Origin: Beroe forskalii
Taxonomy: Eukaryota; Ctenophora; Nuda; Beroida; Beroidae
Length of the DNA: 64,000 nucleotides
Reading direction: 5' to 3'
Assembly: GCA_011033025.1 (NCBI GenBank)
Contig: WFMF01000145.1
Span: forward strand, 310,001 to 374,000
Both the position numbers and the translations under genes were made by a program. The notes under the pieces were generated by a model, which worked only from the letters and a program-made list of their open reading frames with translations, was not told the origin of the DNA and did no database searches. Below are positions 11,153 to 22,800 of the stretch, one piece after another; the stretch's first letter is position 1, and every line of letters begins with the position of its first letter.

Positions 11153-12354
11153 CTTTCTGTTCAGTGTTCGATGTAACTCTTGAAAGCAATTTTTATTGGA
11201 AGAAACCACACAATTTTCTTTCCACCGAGCCACATAACCTAGATATATCTCATTAACCAATAATGAAGAAGTTTCAAGACCAAGCTCAGATCAGGTTTCT
11301 GTTGTTGGTCCTCCACTACTGCCATCAGTGAAGTCTGGGAGGGAATGGAAGAGTTACGAATCCAATTCAAAGTTCTAAACTGAGTGGGACAGAGACTTGG
11401 AGAATATTCCGCCCACGCCAAGGTAAGTCCTTGATTTGTTAACAGCAAGTGCACCATTAAATGTGCACAGTGATCTTAAAGCCACAGAGCTGAGTTACAA
11501 TCGCAACGGTTCAGAATATCGGCAGTGTCCTGATCAGCAGTAAAAAGTTAGTTGGTCACGTATAGATACAGTTCAATTCTATGTTATCTTCCAGTAGACC
11601 AAGCATGACTATTCTCAGGTTAGATATTAAAGCAATATACCGACTCAAGGGAACGATTAGAAAGAAGTCACAGTTCTTTATGTTTACTATTTTTTGTGTT
11701 TCTAAGTTTCTAATACTGCGAGCACCATGGTTTGGTGCAACGACGTCACCACCATCGCTCATAGTTTATAATAAGAAACTCATGAAATCCAACTGCTAAC
11801 ACCTTTCTTTCGTACGAGACGCAATATCAATATTCATCGTTTGCACAATGCACATGGCCACATTTCATAAGGGTCCAAAGTGAGTAAGGCGATTAATTTG
11901 CACCCGTTAATAACGATTTTATATTTCATAGTAGCTCTTCATTGATGATAACTTCACAGAGCAGTTATATGAAATTAATTTGGCACCAAATTAAAAGAAG
12001 CAAATACGGATTTACAGGAGAGTTTGAACATCTTATATTATTCCGTTCACCAGATCGATGGCAATTCTCTCGATTCAGTTGTTCACGCGAGCTTAGTGAT
12101 TTATAGCAATCGTATACCAGGGAAGTGGGCAATAGGCACCATTATAAACCCCATGTCCAAAGCATGATCAACAAAACCTAGGATAGAATTCAAAAATAAA
12201 TTTCTTAAAACGCATTCCTGATGAAAACACCGTAATTCGTCACATGTAAGTGAAAACTGAAAACTAACGTTCAATGATCAGTTATAGATTTCATCGTCTT
12301 TGATCATAATAAGGTAATACTTGCATAATTCCTCCGTCAGAAGCGTTTGATGTT
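11153..12354. other. Intergenic stretch between the galectin-like genes
   Basis: I see no exon or repeat boundary that I can support. The open frames present are under 75 codons and lack motifs. The missing last exon of galectin-like gene 1 could be here but is too short to recognise by eye. Confidence 0.4.
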
Positions 12355-13061
12355 ATGACGCATATACTGTCCGCAACTATATTCATTCTGATATCAGCAG
12401 AAAACAGAGCATTCCAATACAACGGTAAGTTGTCAAGTCGCTTATCGATGCGTTCTCAATTAAATTTATCGAAATTAGAATAGAAATTTTTCCAATTTTT
12501 ATCTTTTCTTTCACAACAAAACTTATTACATAAATTTTTTTAAATAATTTGAATTTCAAATTGCCTTTTCAGGTCTTCGGGAATCCTTTCAAAATTGTGA
12601 GGTGCAAAGAGATGGGGGCAAAGTCAGCTTTGTTCCTCACGGTACAGTAGGAGTAGGAACTAAATTCATCCTTTCCGTCGCATTTGATGGGATCGAATAT
12701 AATATGTGCCACCTTTTCTTCAACATCATCAACGAAGGTGGCAATAAAGCTTACCATGTCAACTGGAGGGTCAACAGAGAAACTCATATCAGACAAGTTT
12801 TACAGAACTCCCAGACAAGCAACACTTGGGGACAACATGCCATAGCTCCCATGACCAGCTTGGTTACGGGTGTCAATGAGTTTGTTGTGGTCATCGATAC
12901 GGACGGATTTAATAAAGTCTATATGAACAATAAGATGATTGATACGTCCTTTCCGTTCGAATCAAGAAGGCTGGAAACATTGAAGCAACTTGAGATTTTT
13001 TACGTGGGTTGTTTGGTTGTTGATTTTGCAGAAAGCTACATAGATTACCAAAATTACAAAG
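12355..13061 (+). CDS. Secreted galectin-like protein, gene 2 (two exons seen)
   Basis: The structure repeats gene 1 exactly. Exon 1 is 12355-12424 (70 bases; signal peptide MTHILSATIFILISAENRA, donor GTAAGT). Exon 2 is 12573-13061 after a TTTTCAG acceptor, again phase 1, ending AAAG before GTGCGT. The lectin exon shares long stretches with gene 1, including SLVTGVNEFVVVIDTDGF against SLVEGVNEFVVVIDTDGF, while the first half is more diverged (HGTVGVGTKFILSVAF). Intron 1 is short (148 bases) and lacks the palindromes of gene 1. The classical galectin H-N-R residues are not obvious. A last exon is probably missing from my reading, although the frame also continues to a stop at 13099. This is a tandem gene duplicate in the same orientation. 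Confidence 0.77.
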
Positions 13062-13433
13062 GTGCGTTAATGTTACCCACGTCGCTTATAACTAAATAAG
13101 CTATTATACCTACATACCTAACTTTTTCACTTTTCAAGTTCAGTTATGTCAAGCGGGAATGAAGCAAAAAAGTTTTAACCGTTCGCAATCAGAATTATTG
13201 ACACGGTCTTAATTACTGATCAATGTAACTCTCAAATGTTTAATAATGGAAGAAGTCAAAATTTTCTGTCCATGCTTTATTAACCTAGATATATCTCATT
13301 ATATTATTAACATTTAACGATATAAGGAAGAAATTACTCGACCAACTAGCATTTGGTCTACTTTGGAAACCGTTTGATAGGTCATCCATCAGCATCCAAC
13401 AATAAAGATGACGAAGGATTCGTGTGTCCTTTT

Positions 13434-13811
13434 CAGTAAACGACCGAGTTCAGGTTCTTAGCTACATGGTTTAGGCCGACAGACTTAACGTCAAGGTTGG
13501 GCCGAGGCCGGAATGAGGCCGAGGCCGAGTTCAACCGAGTTGATATAATTTCGTGAAGAGGTTTTATATTGCCGTAAAACTATTTTAAAAGAATCTTTTG
13601 CTAATTGAATCGGTTAAATTTGATAAAGTTCTTATGTTTAATTTTAATCCAGAGAAAATTTTAGCTTGTTTTGATCAAATTCAGCCTAGTTAGCATCAAA
13701 CTCGGCAAAATGAAGCAAAATTTGGCCGAGACCGAGGCCGAGGCCGAGTTTGAAAAAAGGGCCGATTTTGGCCGAGGCCGAGGCCGAGGCCGAGTACTCG
13801 GTCGTTTACTG
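13434..13811. mobile_element. hAT-type MITE, 378 bp, 8-bp target duplication
   Basis: The ends are CAGTAAACGACCGAGT and its reverse complement ACTCGGTCGTTTACTG. GTCCTTTT flanks both sides (13426-13433 and 13812-13819). An 8-bp duplication and CA-starting short inverted ends are hAT hallmarks. The inside is built on 'ggccgaggccgag' runs and has no transposase. Confidence 0.85.
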
Positions 13812-14157
13812 GTCCTTTTTCTCGAACAAGCTGTAGCAACATGGTTTACAACAGACTTAACGTGAGTTGGGATGGAATGTGCCGAAGAAATCCTTTCGTT
13901 GATGACTTAGAATAAACATTAAACACCTCTAGACACTTGGATCACGAGAGGTAGGGTGGTAAGTAACGAATGGTATAAAACGAGTGGTAAGTCTGAGTTA
14001 ATTAAATTTTGAGTCTACAAACCACAGTACAGAAGTGCTGTGTTTTGATCCGTTCATATCTCTGTTATAAAAAATAAATATGATGATTTATTGATGATTC
14101 TTAAAACTTTAAAACTAACTTTAACATATCACGTCAGATTGTTTCCATTCCACTCAC

Positions 14158-14298
14158 CCGCGACTTCCTCTCAAAGTAGAAGAGTGTACCCAGACCTCCG
14201 AAGAACACGACACACGTCATTTTGAAGATGTTCATATCCGAAGTCCTCATCCATCGGGTTATGTCAGACAGGAGAAAGGGATACTTGGGGACTTTCAT
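14158..14298 (-). CDS. Candidate exon of a small membrane protein
   Basis: On the minus strand, 47 codons run from an ATG at 14298 to a GTGAGT donor after 14158. The peptide begins MKVPKYPFLLSDITRW, then a hydrophobic helix around MTCVVFFGGLGTLFYF, then ERKSR, a basic stop-transfer-like end. The frame is open upstream of the ATG too (SAHNPK), so this may be an internal exon. The composition is GC-richer than its flanks and the donor is strong, which supports real coding. I do not recognise the family. It ends in phase 0 and could not be joined in frame to the other small exon at 7964-8074. Confidence 0.5.
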
Positions 14299-15311
14299 CT
14301 TGGGATTATGCGCGGAGCTACGAAATGTGAGAAATTAGCGATCCCTAACAATTAACATTCTATTAACCTATCAAAAAACGGATTATTATATTGGTTTAAT
14401 GGTTTAATGATTTAATGACTCAAAAATTATACTAAGGACTTTCATCTTGCGATACTTACTGTTGAGCTAAAATTGAAAGAAATATTTAACAACAGATGAT
14501 TGGCTATCATGAATTGGCTATGAATTTTTGATGATTTTTTTAATGACTTGCTTACGGTTTATAAAGTTACACAAAGATTAATTGTCTAAATTTCTCTTGG
14601 CTATTTATGCAAATTACCGCTACTTTCAATTCAAATAAAACAAGATATGAATAAATTAACAATACTAAGAATGAAATAGCTAGGAATTTTCTAAAAATAC
14701 GGATAAAATTGATATTTTAAACGACTGAAACGATTACGAACATAGAAAGTCATTGTACATATTTGTTTCTATAATAGCACGTAACAAATATATTGTGGGA
14801 TAGCAACAATGTATTGAAGCAAAATGCCAGCCGAAATTAAAGGAAGGTGATTCGGAAAATCATGAATGCTATTATAGCGCCCCTACACTATCATAGTCAT
14901 ATGATCAAATTTATAAAAATTTTCGGATATTTCTTTGGGAATGTTGAATGTCACCAACCATTTTTAGCGTCTAGATCATAAACCTTAACAGCAACTGGTT
15001 ACTTGTAGCTCGTGAATTGACATTTCTATTCGTCAGACTGTAATCAATAATATCAAGCTATTAAATTAAAAGTATAAAACCAGAAATCAATGAGTGTATT
15101 TAATGGCATAATAACAGAAGCATTGGCATGATGGATACAATCAAATACCAATCTCAGATAAGTTTGCAAAGACTAAACAATGTCCATTTTAACACCAGAA
15201 ATTTTACCTAATACCTCAATAGTAAACACATTGCACCGAGTTCAATTCTACGAAGTTTCTTTTAAATCCAATGCTCAATGAGAACTAAAAACATCAGAAG
15301 TTCAGTGAAGA
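14299..15311. other. Downstream region of the multi-BAH gene
   Basis: This 1-kb stretch should contain the 3' untranslated region of the minus-strand gene ending at 15312. No other gene or repeat is evident. Confidence 0.4.
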
Positions 15312-16605
15312 TCATCTTCCAAGTATTGATAGAGCAATTTTCTCCATAATAGATTTGGGATCCTGTTTATCTTCATCCTCCCCACTTTCCTTCTTTTCTG
15401 ATAGACTTTGTGATGGGACACCATTGTCAGATTCTTTGTCGCCTGATCCTGGTGTCAAGACATTTTCAGGTGTTACAACATTTCCAGGTGCCACGACCTT
15501 TCCAGGTGCCACGACATTTCCAGGTATCAAGACATTTTCAGGTGTCGCAACATTTTCAGGTTTTCCAACATTTTCAGGTGACACGACATTTTCAGGAGTT
15601 TCAGAAGGTGTTAAGTTGTTTTCTGCGTCTTCAGCAATTGGCTTCTGAACACCTGTATCTGACATTGCTAATTCTGGTGGTGATTGAGATTGCAATGACA
15701 CTCCCTCTTCTGAAAGAATTAACTCTGTGGTAGTTGCTGGTGAATTTGTCTCACGATCGGTCGATGACCCACGAACATCGGAAGTTGATGACGAAACCGT
15801 AACTGGTGTTGCTTCACAACCTCCAACGTTTGAAGCAGTTACCGAGGTATTGTCAGAGTTTGGGGACATTTCATCATCAGCTTGCAATGAGGGTTCCGAA
15901 TGTAATTGTGGTGATTCTGTAACACAAACTGTGCTCTGGTCTTCCTCCGAGTGTTCTTGTGTGGTAGGACTAGGGGCATCCTCCATGACTACATCCCTCG
16001 AAACTTCCACCCTCGTATCTTCCTTCATTTCTGCATTATCTTCCAAGTTCTTGTTAACTTTGGACTGACTAACGGTTGTTTTGTCTTGCGTATCCTCGGC
16101 TGGTGTCAGAGGAACAGTGTCAACAAGTTCTGTGGAAAGAGTTTCGGCTGGTGGTGTCGTGGAAAGAGTCTCGGCTGGTGTCGTGGGAATAGTCTTCGGC
16201 TGGTGTCGTGGAAAGAGTCTCGGCAGGAGTTGGAGGGTCAGCTTGTGATAGGGGAATAGTTTCGATTGAACTTGAGGGAATGGATTCGACTGAAATTGAG
16301 GGAATAGTGTCGGCGTCAGAGACGGAATCTACAACACTTTCTTGAGTAGTTGGAGGCGTGAAAACAGTTTGAGATGCTTCAACATGATCACCACCGTCAG
16401 TAGTAGACACTGAAACGGAATCTTCTGTCTTAACAACAACTGGAATGTCTTTTGGTTTATCTTCAAGGAACGAATAGTCACAGAGTATTCGGGCGGGTGA
16501 AGAGGGTTCCATTTCGAGAGAATCTTTGACCCTCGTCGACCTTTTACGACCACTTTCAGGAGTTTCTGATATCTTCCGTTTAGTCGCAACTTTCTTCTTT
16601 CCAGT
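15312..16605 (-). CDS. Last exon of multi-BAH copy 1: disordered tail with PENV/PGNV repeats
   Basis: The exon starts ACTGGAAAG (T-G-K-K-K-V-A-T-K-R-K), a basic stretch that may be a nuclear signal, then becomes Ser/Thr/Pro/Glu-rich. It contains TLSTTPAE-like repeats (about 16110-16220) and about ten short PENV/PGNV repeats (about 15440-15600), and ends in SIMEKIALSILGR. A single extra base in the TLSTTPAE repeats near 16190 separates two long frames (16605-16120 and 16250-15312) that belong together by repeat register. That may be a sequencing error, a real frameshift or an alternative end. The tandem copy 2 has no version of this exon. Confidence 0.75.
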
Positions 16606-19600
16606 CTGAAAAGGCCAAGGTATGTTTGGTATTCAACTCATACAATAGGTAATGATATCTATATCACCGGTCATGTATCAAAAAATTGACTTATCATGCA
16701 AAAAAATCTATCATACAACGACAAAACTGATATCGGTGACCTCTTTCACCGACGTTGACCATTTGATTTTTTAACTATCACCAAGGCCCCATTGCCTTTT
16801 TTGCACAAGGCCCCAATTCCTTGCTAACTCAAGGCCCCAATACCTGCTTACCCAAGGTCCCATTGCCTTGCTTACCCAAGGTCCCAATACCTTGCTTACC
16901 CAAAGTCCAATTCCTTGCTTACCCAAGGCCCCATTCCCCAACACCTTGCTTACCCAAGGCCCCAATACCCTCCTTAAGTCCTTACCCAAGGCCCCAATAC
17001 CTGCGGTGTCTTAGGCGTTGAGCCCTTCTTCGGAGCAACTGCAGGCTCCGGCATTATACTAGGGTCCTCGGCTGATAATCTATTCTTTAACTTCTTTATA
17101 ATGTGCCTGTATGGGAGAATGACTGTTATCAACATTCAACATTGAGCAATAACTAAGTCTGGTCATTCTGGTTTTACTATTTGAATGTTCCATTCATAGC
17201 TATGAAGCTCCAATGAGGACCTTGCTTATACATTATTTAGTTAATAAATCCCGATCTAAAGTGTAGCGCGAAAGATATGTCACACAAACCTGTATGGATC
17301 GTAGAATCGTCTACAGTACAACGTTGATTCATTCGTTTCTTTGGGAATATGTTCACCCTCTTTTAGGAAAACTATTGAGGCTTTACTTTCAATAGAAGAG
17401 ATTTCAATCTGAAAGCAAACAGTTATAAAAAGTTTACAATTTCATGATTTATCCATTTCATAACTTCATTACTTTGGTGAGAACACAGTAAATTCAAAAA
17501 AAATACAGGCTCAATAGTTTGGGCAAGGTACTTCATAATGTAGTGCGCCCCGCAGCACAGTTTGGCAGGCAAATAGAAGTGAATACTTTAAATGGTACAA
17601 AGTTTACAAATCTCATTGATAAATGTGTATGGGTTGGTTAATACACTGACAGTGAGTAGTGTAGAAGCAAACACCTCCTGACATCGACCAATCAGCGTGC
17701 GAGTAGACAGTCAACTCACACGCTGATTGGTCCCTATATTCACCTCGTCATCGCATTGGGAAGCGAAGACCTCCTGTGGGTGCATGGATTTCCGCTCTGT
17801 TTTACTCGTCACCATCTCCTCCACTACATAGAACCAGAGCAGTCGCACCACGGGGACATGGGAGTGGTAGAACTCCAATACTCGACCTAAGGGGGAAATG
17901 GGAGTGGTAGAACTCCAACACTCGACCTAGGGGGGGACAATGACATGGGAGTGGTAGAACTCCAACACTCGACCTAGTGGGGACATGGGAGTGGTAGAAC
18001 TCCAACACTCGACCTAAGGGGGACATGGGAGTGGTAGAACTCCAATACTCGACCTAGTGGGGGCATGGGAGTGGTAGAACTCCAATACTCGACCTAAGGG
18101 GACATGTGAGTGGGGGAGGGGGTAAGGCAAACTTTGGCAAACTATGGCAAACTTTGGCAAACACTTTTTTTTGGCAAACTCCAAAAAAAGTGGAAGCATT
18201 TGCCAAAGTTTGCCAAAGTTTGCCAAAAATAAAACACCTTTTTAGCCACTTTTGCAACACTTTAGGTACCCATAATATGCTTTTAAAAGATGCTGAATCG
18301 ATTCCCAAGGTCTGTTTCACATTTTGACGTTATCCAGAAGCTGTAACTGAGACTACATCCACATTGAATAGAGTAGAAGGCTACAGTAACAAATACGATA
18401 TTTCATTACCACTTACTATAAGTTTTATGCATTTAAGTACTAAATCCGATCAAACTGTTGTATGAAGCCCTAAAACCGAAGCATCCTCGCTACATAAGTC
18501 TGATTCTGCAGCATAAAATCAATAGTAAGACTCCACCGTGACCATTGGCCAGTTTCCATGGATTCCTGCAACATAACCCGACATGTTGAGAATGCTAATT
18601 GCCTAGTGAAGGTTTAATGGAGCCTAGTGAAGGCTGTGAGGAGCCTAGTGGAGAGTGATTGGAGCCTAGTTGAGGCTTTGTAGAGCCTAGTAGAAGCTGT
18701 GTGGAGCCTAGTGGTCCACTAGGCTCAACACAGCTTCCACTCATCCACCACTAGGCTCCACTAACTCTACACTAGACTCCACTCAGCCTTCACTAGTAGT
18801 GGAGGCTGCTCATAGCCCAGTGGAGGTTGAGTGGAGGCTATGTAGAGCCATTAGGCTCCACTAGGCTTCATTCAGCCTCCGACCACTCAGCCTTCACTAG
18901 TAGTGGAAGATGTGTGGAGGTTGAGTTGAGGACGTTAAGTGGAGCCTAATAGAGGCTGATTGGAGCCTGATTGGAGGCTAGTTGGGGCCTAGTGGAGGCT
19001 GACTGGAGCCTAGTGGAGGCTGACTGGAGCCTAGTGGAGGTTGTGTAGAGCCTAGTGGAGGCTGTGTGAAGCCTTCTGGAAGCTTTGTAGAGACTAGTGG
19101 ACCACTAGGCTCCAATCACTCTCCACTAGGCTCCACTCAGCCTTCACTTTATAGTAGTGGAGGCTGTGTGGAGCCTCTTGGAGGCTCAGTGGAGGCTGTG
19201 TGGAGCCTAGTGGAGATCGTGTGGAGGCTGAGTGGAGCATAGTGGAGGCTGTGTGGAGCCTAGTGGAGATCGTGTGGAGGCTGAGTGGAGCCTAGTGGAG
19301 GCTGTGTGGAGCATAGTGGAGGCTGTGTGAAGCCTAGTGGAGGCTGTGTGGAGCCGAGTGGAGGCTGTGTGGAGCCGAGTGGAGGCTGGTTGGAGCCTGG
19401 TGGAGGCTGTGTGGAGCCTAGTGGTGGCTGTGTGGAGCCTGGTGGAGGCTGTGTGGAGCCTAGTGGTGGCTGTGTGGAGCCTAGTGGAGGCTGTGTGAAG
19501 CCTAGTGGAGGCTGTGTGAAGCCTAGTGGAGGCTGTGTGGAGCCGAGTGGAGGCTGAGTGGAGCATAGTGGAGCCTAGTGGAGGCTGAGTGGAGATCGTG

Positions 19601-19848
19601 TGGAGGCTGAGTGGAGCCTAGTGGAGGCTGTGTGGAGCCTAGTGGAGATCGTGTGGAGGCTGAGTGGAGCCTAACTTGAAGGCTGTGTGGAGCCTAGTGG
19701 AGGCTGTGTGAAGCCTAGTGCATAGCTGCCGATTCTTGAAAATCCTTTGGGAGGGCACTTTTTTGCCCCATTTGGGAGGGCAAATAGCGTTGAAGGGAGG
19801 GCAATTTCCGTAGGTGTATTTGAGAAAATTTGAGAAAATATATGGCGA

Positions 19849-19898
<50 letters not shown>

Positions 19899-22800
19899 GA
19901 CGTCTCCTAAAAATTGAATCCGAGATAGTGCTTATTAGGTAAATTTTCTCATTTGTAGGTAAATTTTCACAATTTTAGGTAAATTTTTACATTTTTCGGT
20001 GAATTATACATAAATTTTTTTAAGGATGTTAAGTAGGTAAAATTTCAAAAATTGATTCGAGATAGTGCTTGATAGGTAAATTTTCAAAATTGATCCGAGA
20101 TAGTGCTTGGTAGGTAAATTTTCAAAAAATGGCGACCTTTTTTTTAGGGAACGACTAAAAATGTGATCCGAGATAGTGAATATCAGGCAAATCTTCAGAA
20201 TTGTGAGTAAATTATCAGAATTATAGGTAAATTTTCAGATTTGCCCTCCAAAAAGGTGGGCGAGGTCCGAAAGGAGGGCAAATGGAGGGCATGGGAGGGC
20301 GCCCTCCCAAAAGGAGGGCAGTTCGGCAGCTATGGCCTAGTGGAGGCTGTGTGGAGCCGAGTGGAGGCTGGTTGGAGCCTGGTGGAGGCTGTGTGGAGCC
20401 TAGTGGTGGCTGTGTGGAGCCTGGTGGAGGCTGTGTGGAGCCTAGTGGTGGCTGTGTGGAGCCTAGTGGAGGCTGTGTGAAGCCTAGTGGAGGCTGTGTG
20501 AAGCCTAGTGGAGGCTGTGTGGAGCCGAGTGGAGCATAGTGGAGCCTAGTGGAGGCTGAGTGGAGATCGTGTGGAGGCTGAGTGGAGATCGTGTGGAGGC
20601 TGAGTGGAGCCTAGTGGAGGCTGTGTGGAGCCTAGTGGAGGCTGTGTGAAGCCTAGTGGAGGCTGTGTGGAGCCGAGTGGAGGCTGTGTGGAGCCGAGTG
20701 GAGGCTGGTTGGAGCCTGGTGGAGGCTGTGTGGAGCCTAGTGGTGGCTGTGTGGAGCCTAGTGGAGGCTGTGTGAAGCCTTGTGGAGGCTGTGTGAAGCC
20801 TAGTGGAGGCTGTGTGGAGCCGAGTGGAGGCTGGTTGGAGCCTGGTGGAGGCTGTGTGGAGCCTAGTGGTGGCTGTGTGGAGCCTAGTGGAGGCTGTGTG
20901 AAGCCTAGTGGAGGCTGTGTGGAGCCGAGTGGAGGCTGGTTGGAGCCTGGTGGAGGCTGTGTGGAGCCTAGTGGTGGCTGTGTGGAGCCTAGCGGAGGTT
21001 GAGTGGAGCCTAGTAGAGGCTGGTTGGAGCCTGGTGGAGGCTGTGTGGAGCCTAGTGGAGGCTGAGTGGAGCCTAGTGGAGGCTGACTGGAGCCTAGTGG
21101 AGGTTGTGTAGAGCCTAATGGAGGCTGTGTGAAGCCTAGTGGAGGCTGAGTGGAGCCTAGTAGAGGCTGAATGGAGCCTAGTGGAGACTGAGTGGAGCCT
21201 AGAGGAGGCTGTGTGGAACCTAGTGAAAGCTGAGTGGAGCCTAGTGGAGTCAGTCTGAGTGGAGCATAGTGGAGGCTGGCTGGAGGCTGGTGGAGGCTGA
21301 GTGGAGCCTAGTGGAGGCTGTGTGGAGCCTCTTGGAGGCTGAGTGGAGATCGTGTGGAGGCTGTGTGGAGCCGAGTGGAGGCTGTGTGGAGCCGAGTGGA
21401 GGCTGTGTGGAGCCGAGTGGAGGCTGGTTGGAGCCTGGTGGAGGCTGTGTGAAGCCTAGTGGTGGCTGTGTGGAGCCTAGTGGAGGCTGTGTGAAGCCTA
21501 GTGCAGGCTGTGTGAAGCCTAGTGGAGGCTGTGTGGAGCCGAGTGGAGGCTGGTTGGAGCCTGGTGGAGGCTGTGTGGAGCCTAGTGGTGGCTGTGTGGA
21601 GCCTAGTGGAGGCTGTGTGAAGCCTAGTGGAGGCTGTGTGGAGCCGAGTGGAGGCTGGTTGGAGCCTGGTGGAGGCTGTGTGGAGCCTAGTGGTGGCTGT
21701 GTGGAGCCTAGCGGAGGTTGAGTGGAGCCTAGTAGAGGCTGGTTGGAGCCTGGTGGAGGCTGTGTGGAGCCTAGTGGAGGCTGAGTGGAGCCTAGTGGAG
21801 GCTGACTGGAGCCTAGTGGAGGTTGTGTAGAGCCTAATGGAGGCTGTGTGAAGCCTAGTGGAGGCTGAGTGGAGCCTAGTAGAGGCTGAATGGAGCCTAG
21901 TGGAGACTGAGTGGAGCCTAGAGGAGGCTGTGTGGAACCTAGTGAAAGCTGAGTGGAGCCTAGTGGAGTCAGTCTGAGTGGAGCATAGTGGAGGCTGGCT
22001 GGAGGCTGGTGGAGGCTGAGTGGAGCCTAGTGGAGGCTGTGTGGAGCCTCTTGGAGGCCGAGTGGAGGCTGAGTGGAGCCTAGTGGAGATTGTGTGGAGG
22101 CCGCCTGGAGCCTAGTGGAGGCTGAGTGGAGCCTAGTGGAGGCTGGTTGGAGCCTGGTGGAGGCTGGATGGAGCCTAGTGGTGGCTATGTGGAGCTTAGT
22201 GGAGGCTGAGTGGTGCCTTGTGGAGGCTGTGTGGAGCCTAGTGGAGGCTGAGTGGAGCCTAGTGGAAGCAGTTTGGAGCCTGATGGAGGCTGGGTGGAGC
22301 CTAGTGGTGGCTGGGTGGAGCCTAGTGGAGGCTGAGTGGAGCCTAGTGGAGGCTGGTTGGAGCCTGGTGGAGGCTGGGTGGAGCCTAGTGGAGGCTGAGT
22401 GGTTCCTAGTGGACGCTGTGTGGAGCCCAGTGGAGGATATTTGGAGCTATCTGAAAGTTTGAATCTATGTATCAATAAATTGTTTTTCAAATTACTAAAT
22501 TAGTGCACATTTTACCAGTTTTAGCTAATTGATTAAGGCTCCAGTGAGCCTCCAAATAGCCTCCACTAGCCTCCATTAGGCCTCCACGAAAATGTTATAT
22601 TTCAGTTTCGGTGGAGGCTATTGGAGGCTTATTCTTCAGTGGAGGCTTAATCAAAATTTTAGCCTCCATAGAGGTTGAGTGGACGCTAATTGAAGCTAGC
22701 TGCTAGTGGGTGTTAATTAGCCTCAACAGTGGAGACTTTTTTCGAAAATTAGACTATTGCAACCATTAGCCTCAATGGAGGCAAATTTTTGAAATTATCC

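Larger units (their letters stand above)
18590..22480. repeat. 21-bp minisatellite (GGAGGCTGTGTGGAGCCTAGT), ~3.9 kb
   Basis: The unit GGAGGCTGTGTGGAGCCTAGT repeats well over a hundred times, mostly head to tail, with some inverted blocks near 18715-18900 and 19100-19145. Because 21 is divisible by three and the unit lacks stops in several frames, it yields long pseudo-reading frames (heptads such as VEPSGGC). They have no start context or splice sites and are not genes. The array is interrupted by a hAT-like MITE at 19721-20334 and fades into 'gcctcca' remnants up to about 22850. Confidence 0.92.

Noticed and set aside
15355-16259. Plus-strand open frames opposite the last multi-BAH exon
   Set aside because: They are antisense shadows of the low-complexity exon, whose minus-strand reading joins correctly by splice phase.
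16771-17021. Open frames on both strands across the 27-bp minisatellite, also at 35409-35799
   Set aside because: Repeat translations in an intron; the flanking exons splice around them.
19285-22490. Long open frames in several phases across the 21-bp minisatellite (GGCVEPS-type heptads)
   Set aside because: The unit length is divisible by three and lacks stops, so all such frames arise from the repeat. There are no splice sites, signal peptide or composition change to support a gene.
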